A stretch of DNA of 6,541 nucleotides, taken from NCBI GenBank assembly GCA_964628905.1, contig CAZVNS010000057.1:1-6541 (forward strand). Reading direction: 5' to 3'. The position numbers and the translations under genes were made by a program. The notes under the pieces are model-generated. The model worked only from the letters and a program-made list of their open reading frames with translations. It did not search any database and had not been told where the DNA came from. Below, piece by piece: positions 1-4,833 of the stretch. The DNA comes from JAJPXC01 sp964628905 (GTDB lineage Bacteria; Bacteroidota; Bacteroidia; Bacteroidales; Muribaculaceae). Every line of letters begins with the position of its first letter. Position 1 is the first letter of the stretch.

Positions 1-63
1 TAAACATCCATATTCATAAATTTTCAACACAGGGATTTGTATGTGACCCCAATTTACCGCGAT

Positions 64-95
64 AAAAAAAGTGTGCCGCGATGGGCGACACACTT
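64..95 (-). terminator. Intrinsic terminator of the small minus-strand gene
   Basis: Read on the minus strand, arm AAGTGTG (95-89) pairs perfectly with CACACTT (75-69). The stem continues inward through a T.G wobble and a CGC/GCG helix around a five-base loop (CCATC). The 3' arm runs directly into seven T residues (70-64). This is a textbook rho-independent terminator, about 30 bases past the stop codon at 126. On the plus strand the hairpin has no following T tract, so it works only for leftward transcription. Its presence is independent support that the short gene at 126-284 is really transcribed. Confidence 0.85.
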
Positions 96-125
96 CAGTG
101 GGTTAATTCATCTTATCCGCTGGGG

Positions 126-284
126 TCAGTTGAGGATGATTGTTGCTACAGTGGGGTGGAGCTGAGGCTCGGGGCTGTAGACGCGGGCGAACTGCCTGAT
201 GAAGTCGAGGGTCGACTTGCGAGGGGTGGGACGAGATGATTTCGCAGTTGTTTGGGTTGTTTGATGAGTAGAGGTATCAGCCAT
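126..284 (-). CDS. Small conserved-looking protein of unknown function (52 aa)
   Basis: This is a 52-residue protein with no function I can assign. Residues 1-23 are rich in Thr, Ser, Gln and Lys/Arg and look disordered. Residues 24-36 (STLDFIRQFARVY) look like a short amphipathic helix, followed by a Pro-rich turn and a hydrophobic end (ATIILN). From memory, the TLDFIRQFAR-type signature recurs in very short hypothetical proteins of Bacteroidales genomes; I cannot verify this here. There is no signal peptide, membrane segment or Cys motif. I chose the ATG at 284 because it gives the compact form. An in-frame ATG at 362 would add 26 residues. No Shine-Dalgarno sequence is present, which is normal for this phylum. 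A strong terminator follows 30 bases after the stop. A poor promoter match (TTG at 403-401 and TATGTTGA at 379-372, minus strand, 21-base spacing) may drive it. It is divergent from the promoter at 483, so it is its own transcription unit. Confidence 0.65.
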   Translation of the reverse strand: MADTSTHQTTQTTAKSSRPTPRKSTLDFIRQFARVYSPEPQLHPTVATIILN

Positions 285-482
285 AGGCAAGCGGGTTTTG
301 TGATTATTGGATGGGGTTTGTTGAATTAACGCATGGTAAGGGCGTTTTATTGCATGCCTCATATGGTTTTTTCAACATATTTTTGGGATTATTCGCGCTC
401 CAACTGGCGCAACCCCTCCATCATCTGCAACAGACGCGGCTCAATAGGTGCGCACCGAAAATATATAAAAATTGTGAACAGA

Positions 483-514
483 TTTGGCAGTTTCGCGGAA
501 AAGTCGTAAATTTG
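483..514 (+). promoter_or_regulatory. Bacteroidetes-type promoter (-33 TTTG, -7 TAAATTTG)
   Basis: The -33 box TTTG lies at 483-486 and a perfect TAnnTTTG -7 box (TAAATTTG) at 507-514, separated by 20 bases, which fits the primary sigma factor (sigma-ABfr) consensus of Bacteroidetes. Transcription would begin near 519-522, giving a leader of about 30 bases before the ATG at 553. It probably serves the interrupted secreted-protein gene and may read on into the two GH13 genes, since I see no convincing promoter or strong terminator in 865-947. Confidence 0.75.
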
Positions 515-552
515 TATTAGAGAATGTACCACACATCCAACCAAACTTGTAA

Positions 553-864
553 ATGACACGATTACGCAACATATTCACATCCCTAATGCTCGCAGCAGCC
601 GCGGCATCGATGCCGGCCATGGCTGCCGTCGATGCGAAGCAGCACGAGCTGCCGTCGGCAACGTCGTCGGTGCAGGTGCGCCCTGGTGCTGTAGAGCTTG
701 CTGTGAGCGGCTCTGATGCTGTGGCGTTCCAGATCTTCGCCGTCACCGGGTAGCAGGTCAAGAGCGTCGTGGTGTCCGCTGGCACCGCCATCACCGTCGA
801 CCTTCCAAAGGGGGTCTACATAGTGCGCGGCGACCATTGGGCCAAGCAGGTGGTGATTCGCTGA
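553..864 (+). pseudogene. Small secreted protein with sorting-like C-terminal domain, interrupted by an amber codon
   Basis: The reading frame begins at the ATG at 553, immediately after an in-frame TAA at 550-552. Residues 1-25 form a signal peptide: basic MTRLR, a hydrophobic Ala-rich core, then cleavage near AMA/AV. The rest is a short beta-rich segment. At 751-753 a TAG replaces what should be codon 67. The same frame then stays open for 36 more codons to the TGA at 862-864. Those codons encode clear protein: QVKSVVV, then a DLPKGVYIVRG segment and a WAKQVVIR end. This layout (an FQIFAVTG strand, a QVKS turn, the LPKGVYIVR motif, a basic last strand) resembles the C-terminal beta domain of Bacteroidetes secreted proteins, akin to type IX sorting domains. 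The undamaged protein would be 103 residues. A CAG to TAG change is the simplest cause, since the next codon is also CAG. TAG is used as a normal stop by the GH13 gene ending at 4481, so recoding is unlikely. The alternatives are a sequencing error, or a truncated 66-residue product. Confidence 0.7.
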
Positions 865-947
865 CCATTCTCCCCCTACCCCTAACGCCCGGCGAGGGCT
901 TATATTGACATCATACTTACATTGAATTATTGTAACCAAAACTCATA

Positions 948-2945
948 ATGAAGAATAACCTCTTGAAACTTTCGGCCGCAGTGATTTTACCCCTTTCGGC
1001 CACAATCCCGGCAATCGCCGACGACTATTCGCAGTGGCCAACCTACAATGGCACCGACCTCGAGCTGGCGGTAACTCCCCAAGCCGCCAACTTCACCCTC
1101 TGGTCACCCTCAGCTCAAGAAGCTCAAGTGCTCATCTACCCCACCGACCGCAACTCGGCAGCCACCGACACCCTGCAGATGACCCGCTCTGACCACGGTA
1201 CATGGCGTGCCACCCTACCCGGCAACAACTACGGCAAATTCTACACCTTCCGTATCCGTCATAACGGCCAATGGCTCAAGGAGTCTCCCGGAGCATGGGC
1301 TAAGGCCGTGGGCACCAACGGCGAGCGTGCTGCCATCATCGACTTCGCTACCACCAACCCCGCGGGCTGGGATGCCGACAAGGGTCCTGAGCTCAAGGTA
1401 ATCAACGACGCTGTGATCTACGAGATGCACCACCGCGACTTCTCAATCGACCCCTCAAGCGGCATCGTCAACAAGGGCAAATTCCTCGCCCTCACCGAGC
1501 AAGGCACCACCAACACCACAGGTGAGGCCACCGGTATCGACCACCTCAAGGAGCTGGGCGTCACCCACGTGCACATACTACCCTCCTACGACTACAACTC
1601 AGTCGACGAGTCGGACCTCCCCTCCAACCAGTACAACTGGGGATACGACCCATTCAACTATAACGCCCCCGAAGGCTCATATTCCACCAATCCCGCTGAC
1701 CCCGCGACCCGCGTCTGCGAGATGAAGGAGATGGTGCAGTCGCTCCACAACGCCGGCATCGGTGTGGTGATGGACGTGGTCTACAACCATACCGCCAACA
1801 ACGACGACTCCAACTTCTCGCTCACCGCTCCCGGCTACTACTACCGCCATCGCCCCGACGGATCGTACAGCGACGCCTCAGGCTGCGGCAACGAGACAGC
1901 CTCAGAGCGCCGGCAGATGCGCGACTATATCATCAACTCAGTGAAATACTGGGCGCAGGAGTATCATATCGACGGCTTCCGCTTCGACCTGATGGCCATC
2001 CACGACATCGAGACCATGAACGATGTGGCACGCGCCCTCAAGGAGATCAACCCCAACATATTTATATATGGTGAGGGTTGGACCGCCGGCGACTCCCCCC
2101 TCCCCGTCGACCAGCGGGCCCTGAAGGAGAATGTGTCGAAGATGGAAGGCATCGCGGTGTTCTCCGACGATATCCGCGACGCCGTCAAGGGTCACTATAG
2201 CGACGCCGCCGACCGCGGTTTCGCAACCGGCAAGCCCGGCAACGAGGAGACTGTAAAAATCGGTATCGTGGCCTCAACCGCCCACCCCCAGGTCGACTAC
2301 TCCAAGGGCAACAACTCCAAGTTCCCCTACGCCACATCTCCTCAAATGATCATCAACTACGTGTCGTGCCACGACGACCTGATGCTCACCGACAAGCTCG
2401 CCAAGTCGATGCCCGGCTCCACCGAGGCCGAGCGTCAGCGCGCCGCCCGCCTGGCCCAGACCATCATATTCACCTCACAGGGTACCCCCTTCATGTGGAC
2501 CGGCGAGGAGATTTTCCGCGACAAGAAAGGTGTGCACAACTCCTATAAGTCGCCCGACTCTATCAACGCCATCGATTGGAACCTCAAGCATCAGAACATC
2601 GAGCAGTTCAACTACTACAAGGAGCTGATCAAGCTGCGCAAGTCGCACCCTGCCTTCCGCATGACCACAGCCGACGACATCGCCAAGTACCTTGTGTTTG
2701 ACTCAGTCGACACCCCCAACCTCATCTCTTACTCGTTGATCGACAACGCCAACGGCGATGAGTGGAAGGAAATCAAAGTGATATTCAACGGCTCAGCTGA
2801 AGCTCAGACCGTTAAGGTGACCAAGGGCAACTGGACTGTTATAGCCGAGGATGGCCGCATCAACGCCGAGGGCCTCGGCACCTCAAAGGGTGGCAAGCTC
2901 ACCGTAGCCCCCACCTCGGCTCTCATCCTCGCCAAAACAAAATAA
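948..2945 (+). CDS. pulA: Type I pullulanase-like GH13 enzyme, secreted
   Basis: A 665-residue glycoside hydrolase family 13 enzyme, expected to cleave alpha-1,6 branch links in pullulan, starch or glycogen fragments, probably in the periplasm. Residues 1-24 are a type I signal peptide (cleavage near AIA/DD, no lipobox Cys). Residues about 45-135 look like a CBM48/N-terminal beta domain (NFTLWSPSA, then FYTFRI). The catalytic barrel spans about 155-570: the type I pullulanase motif YNWGYDP at 229-235; region I DVVYNH at 276-281; region II GFRFD with nucleophile Asp347; region III YGEGW with acid/base Glu376; region IV YVSCHDD with Asp476 after His475. Residues about 575-663 form the usual C-terminal beta domain. 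The length suits Bacteroidetes pullulanases. The start at 948 is fixed by the signal peptide and an in-frame TAA at 933-935. The second GH13 gene follows after 90 bases in the same direction and is probably co-transcribed. The family is certain; the exact pullulanase specificity is inferred from the YNWGYDP motif. Confidence 0.92.
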   Translation: MKNNLLKLSAAVILPLSATIPAIADDYSQWPTYNGTDLELAVTPQAANFTLWSPSAQEAQVLIYPTDRNSAATDTLQMTRSDHGTWRATLPGNNYGKFYTFRIRHNGQWLKESPGAWAKAVGTNGERAAIIDFATTNPAGWDADKGPELKVINDAVIYEMHHRDFSIDPSSGIVNKGKFLALTEQGTTNTTGEATGIDHLKELGVTHVHILPSYDYNSVDESDLPSNQYNWGYDPFNYNAPEGSYSTNPADPATRVCEMKEMVQSLHNAGIGVVMDVVYNHTANNDDSNFSLTAPGYYYRHRPDGSYSDASGCGNETASERRQMRDYIINSVKYWAQEYHIDGFRFDLMAIHDIETMNDVARALKEINPNIFIYGEGWTAGDSPLPVDQRALKENVSKMEGIAVFSDDIRDAVKGHYSDAADRGFATGKPGNEETVKIGIVASTAHPQVDYSKGNNSKFPYATSPQMIINYVSCHDDLMLTDKLAKSMPGSTEAERQRAARLAQTIIFTSQGTPFMWTGEEIFRDKKGVHNSYKSPDSINAIDWNLKHQNIEQFNYYKELIKLRKSHPAFRMTTADDIAKYLVFDSVDTPNLISYSLIDNANGDEWKEIKVIFNGSAEAQTVKVTKGNWTVIAEDGRINAEGLGTSKGGKLTVAPTSALILAKTK

Positions 2946-2954
2946 CGACAAAAG

Positions 2955-2977
2955 ATTTTAGACATAGATGTCAAAAT
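2955..2977 (+). other. Hairpin just after the pulA stop
   Basis: GACAT (2961-2965) pairs with ATGTC (2968-2972) around a tiny AG loop (or GACA/TGTC around TAGA). The stem extends outward with ATTTT (2955-2959) against AAAAT (2973-2977), leaving A2960 bulged. It begins 10 bases past the pullulanase stop codon. No T tract follows on the plus strand, so it is not a classic terminator. It could protect or process the 3' end of the pulA message, or simply be an AT-rich palindrome. Confidence 0.4.
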
Positions 2978-2999
2978 AGATGATATCACCCACAAGTAT

Positions 3000-3020
3000 G
3001 GTCGCTCCCCGGAGCGTCCG
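3000..3020. repeat. Palindromic REP-like element between the GH13 genes (copy 1)
   Basis: CGCTC (3003-3007) and GAGCG (3012-3016) form a stem around CCCG, flanked by further GG/CC complementarity (3000-3001 with 3018-3019). A diverged copy with the same GGTCGC...GGAGCGTC frame lies just after the second GH13 gene (4482-4500). A G+C-rich palindrome in an otherwise AT-leaning gap, present twice, suggests a dispersed intergenic repeat. It ends 15 bases before the next start codon, so it could also affect access to the translation start of the gene at 3036. Confidence 0.5.
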
Positions 3021-3035
3021 CATCAAAATAATCGT

Positions 3036-4481
3036 ATGAAACTGAAAATGATATGGATGGCCATCGTGGCCATCTTCGCAGGCTCAACCGCAGGAGCCAA
3101 TACTCCTAACCCCGACCCTCGCGCCCTATCAATCTACCAGATCATGGTGGCATCATACCAGCATGGCCCCGACGGCGCTCCGGGCTACAAGGCGATGTGG
3201 GGACCTGACGACGCGCTCAAGAGTGGTAACCTCCGCGGCGTGATCAACGCTCTCGACTCCATCAAAAGCCTCGGTGTCAACGCCATCTGGCTCACACCAA
3301 TATTCGACAGCACCCAGGCCGGAGGTGGCGAGAAACTGCAAGCCACCGGCTACTTCACCAACAACTTCTTTAAAATCGACCCCAACTTCGGCACCGAGGA
3401 GGAGTTTAAAGAATTGGTGGACAAGGCCCACGACCGCGGCCTGTATGTGATACTCGACGGCGTGTTCGGCCACCACGGCGGTGTCACCGACCCCTCCCCC
3501 TCGGGATACACGCTCGACACGCAGTGGGTGCTCTCCGACCGCGGCGAGCAGGGTGGCACTGGCAACATCGCCTACCCCGGTTCGCTCGACTACATCAAGG
3601 AAGTGGCCACCTACTGGATCGACCGTTACGGCATCGACGGCTGGCGCCTCGACCAAGCATACCAAGCCACCCAGGGTGGACACAACTACTGGCTCGAAAT
3701 CCGCGGAGCCGTCGACTCCCTCACCCAAGCACGCCGCCAACGCGGTGAGCAGTGGGGCATCCTCGGCTATATGGTAGGCGAGGACTGGGGCGACGCCGAC
3801 GTGATCAACCGCGGAGTGTACCGCGACGGCGGCCTGCTTTCAGCCTTCGACTTCGACGGCAAGGAGCTGATCGGCGGCCCGATGCAGGAGAACCTTCACG
3901 AAGGGCTGCTCAACGGTTGGGACGACGTGATCACCGTGCTATCTCCCCCAACCTCGCGCGGATACCTCAACGACCAAGTGATGCCCAACCTCTTCCTGTC
4001 GAACCACGACGGAGCGCGTCTGGCCGACCACTTCTCACCCTACGACCCCCACTACTACCAGAAGATGATGACCCGCTACGGCATTCTCGCCGCCTACTCA
4101 GGCCCCATCACCCTTTATTATGGAGATGAATTTGCCGACCGCTCCCTCGAGACCACCGGCGGCCAGAAGGACAACGTGGCCCGTACCTCCGGCCACCTCG
4201 GCGCCACCAACCCCGGCGAAGCACAGCTGAAGGATTTCGTGGCCCGGGCCATGCACTTCCGCGCCGACAACCCTGCCATGTGGCGCGGCACGGCGCAGTT
4301 CCGCACCGTCACCACAGCCGATGGCGCCCGCGTGCTCATCGTCGACAAGGCCGACCCTGAGTCCGACAACCGCGTCACCATCATTTTCTCCGACGCCGAC
4401 ACCACACTCCCCGCAGGGGCCTACGGCAACGCCTCCCCCACCGAGGTCAGCGCCTACGTCCCCCTCTTCATCCGCAAGTAG
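3036..4481 (+). CDS. Alpha-amylase family GH13 glycoside hydrolase, secreted
   Basis: A 481-residue GH13 enzyme without an N-terminal carbohydrate-binding domain. It is expected to hydrolyse alpha-1,4 (or related) links in maltodextrin-like glucans. Residues 1-21 are a signal peptide (cleavage near AGA/NT, no lipobox), so it probably works in the periplasm beside the pullulanase upstream. The barrel starts at about residue 30 (LSIYQIMV). The catalytic set is complete: region II GWRLD with nucleophile Asp206, region III VGEDW with acid/base Glu249, region IV FLSNHD with Asp325. Region I reads DGVFGHH (141-147): the Asn usually found before His is Gly here, a noticeable departure. A domain B insert runs about 147-185. 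The end (YVPLFIRK) looks like a natural C-terminal beta strand, and the TAG stop is credible. ATG codons at residues 5 and 8 are alternative starts, but the first gives the best basic N-terminus. It lies 90 bases after pulA and probably in the same operon. The subfamily and true substrate are not clear from sequence alone. Confidence 0.9.
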   Translation: MKLKMIWMAIVAIFAGSTAGANTPNPDPRALSIYQIMVASYQHGPDGAPGYKAMWGPDDALKSGNLRGVINALDSIKSLGVNAIWLTPIFDSTQAGGGEKLQATGYFTNNFFKIDPNFGTEEEFKELVDKAHDRGLYVILDGVFGHHGGVTDPSPSGYTLDTQWVLSDRGEQGGTGNIAYPGSLDYIKEVATYWIDRYGIDGWRLDQAYQATQGGHNYWLEIRGAVDSLTQARRQRGEQWGILGYMVGEDWGDADVINRGVYRDGGLLSAFDFDGKELIGGPMQENLHEGLLNGWDDVITVLSPPTSRGYLNDQVMPNLFLSNHDGARLADHFSPYDPHYYQKMMTRYGILAAYSGPITLYYGDEFADRSLETTGGQKDNVARTSGHLGATNPGEAQLKDFVARAMHFRADNPAMWRGTAQFRTVTTADGARVLIVDKADPESDNRVTIIFSDADTTLPAGAYGNASPTEVSAYVPLFIRK

Positions 4482-4500
4482 GGTCGCATCTGGAGCGTCG
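4482..4500. repeat. Diverged copy 2 of the GGTCGC...GGAGCGTC element
   Basis: Compared with 3000-3020, the ends GGTCGC and GGAGCGTC are kept while the centre differs (ATCT instead of TCCCC). It starts directly after the TAG stop of the second GH13 gene. The stem is weaker than in copy 1, so this looks like a decayed copy. Further GGAGCG-type sequence follows at 4500-4505. Confidence 0.4.
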
Positions 4501-4525
4501 GAGCGCAGCACATCGTCGGTCATAG

Positions 4526-4550
4526 CGGACACACCAGGGCACGTCCCTAC
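4526..4550. repeat. Imperfect palindromic repeat (GGAC...GTCC type)
   Basis: The element starts CGGACACACC and ends with GGGCACGTCCCTAC. Outer arms GGAC/GTCC and inner CC/GG pair across a degraded middle. From memory, sequences of the form GGAC-GCACC-AG-GGTGC-GTCC followed by CTAC are common dispersed intergenic palindromes in Bacteroidales; this would be a mutated member. I cannot confirm copy number from one window. Confidence 0.45.
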
Positions 4551-4556
4551 TATGTG

Positions 4557-4582
4557 GCCGAAATTTCTTGGAAAATTACGGC
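4557..4582. other. 26-base hairpin between the GH13 gene and the RNA promoter
   Basis: GCCG (4557-4560) pairs with CGGC (4579-4582), then an A.A mismatch, then AATTT (4562-4566) pairs with AAATT (4573-4577) around the loop CTTGGA. No T tract follows on either strand, so it is not a standard intrinsic terminator. It could mark the 3' end of the GH13 message or be part of the neighbouring repeat cluster. Confidence 0.45.
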
Positions 4583-4590
4583 GCGCTAAA

Positions 4591-4620
4591 TTACTCCAAT
4601 CAAAATAATGCTTAACTTTG
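4591..4620 (+). promoter_or_regulatory. Bacteroidetes-type promoter for the structured RNA (TAACTTTG)
   Basis: A perfect TAnnTTTG -7 box (TAACTTTG) lies at 4613-4620 in the context CTTAACTTTGCA, a form often seen in Bacteroidetes promoters. The -33 box is poor: only TTA at 4591-4593, spaced 19 bases away. Transcription would begin near 4626-4628, exactly where the first RNA hairpin starts. It points toward the methyltransferase gene, 206 bases before that ATG, so it may also supply that gene by read-through. Confidence 0.65.
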
Positions 4621-4625
4621 CAATC

Positions 4626-4772
4626 ATCACGCCTGACCGCTTCCAAGGGAGGAACCGAGGCGTGAAAAATTAAAAGGCGTTTACTCGCGCTTTATTCTTG
4701 GGTACTGAAATGTGGCAATTTCTTTTATCCATCAAGAATTAAGAATAGCAGTACAGATACCCACACCTTTTT
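4626..4772 (+). ncRNA. Candidate structured small RNA or long leader (possibly Bacteroidales-1 type)
   Basis: Three hairpins follow one another directly after the -7 box. Hairpin 1 (4628-4664): CACGCCT/AGGCGTG, a GAC bulge, then CG/CG and TTCC/GGAA around AAGGGA. Hairpin 2 (4671-4694): TAAA/TTTA, then GGCG against CGCGC with one bulge per strand, loop TTTACT. Hairpin 3 (4694-4739): ATTCTT/AAGAAT, GGGTA/TATCC, then GAAAT/ATTTC around the loop GTGGCA. A tail runs to five T residues (4768-4772). The tail holds competing complements: CAGTAC (4749-4754) matches GTACTG (4702-4707), AAGAATA (4741-4747) matches TATTCTT (4693-4699), and CCACA (4761-4765) matches TGTGG of the hairpin 3 loop. No long protein frame explains the stretch. 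A promoter at one end and a T tract at the other is the layout I recall for the Bacteroidales-1 RNA motif (function unknown); that name is a memory-based guess. It could instead be a 5' leader controlling the methyltransferase gene. Confidence 0.5.
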
Positions 4773-4833
4773 ATATACCGAACAGTCGCAATAGGGGTAA
4801 TCGGCGACGTGATAATTCACCAATCGTATCGCC

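Noticed and set aside
395..450. A minus-strand frame ending PRLLQMMEGLRQLERE followed by a stop, which looks like a protein C-terminus.
   Set aside because: The frame upstream has no usable long start, crosses the AT-rich promoter region, and its sequence there does not look like protein. It could be a gene remnant but I cannot support it.
311..520. A plus-strand open frame of 69 codons.
   Set aside because: It overlaps intergenic DNA and the promoter at 483-514, has no recognisable domain or composition of a real protein, and ends right after the -7 box.
751..753. Reassignment of TAG to a sense codon in this genome.
   Set aside because: The GH13 gene at 3036-4481 ends with TAG exactly at a natural C-terminus, so TAG works as a stop here.
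887..907. GCCC/GGGC hairpin followed by TTATATT, as a terminator after the interrupted gene.
   Set aside because: The stem is only four base pairs and the T run is broken, so it is too weak to call.
905..933. A TTGACA (905-910) with TATTGT 17 bases later, as a promoter for pulA.
   Set aside because: It fits the E. coli rather than the Bacteroidetes consensus, lacks TAnnTTTG, and would leave a leader of only a few bases. The promoter at 483-514 is a better source.
3153..3740. Long minus-strand open frame of 195 codons opposite the second GH13 gene.
   Set aside because: It is a Val/Gly-rich mirror of a G+C-rich coding strand whose own frame has full GH13 motifs; no independent evidence supports it.
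4098..4646. Minus-strand open frame of 182 codons opposite the end of the GH13 gene.
   Set aside because: Its composition is the typical low-complexity shadow of codon bias on the other strand, and it crosses the repeats and RNA promoter region.
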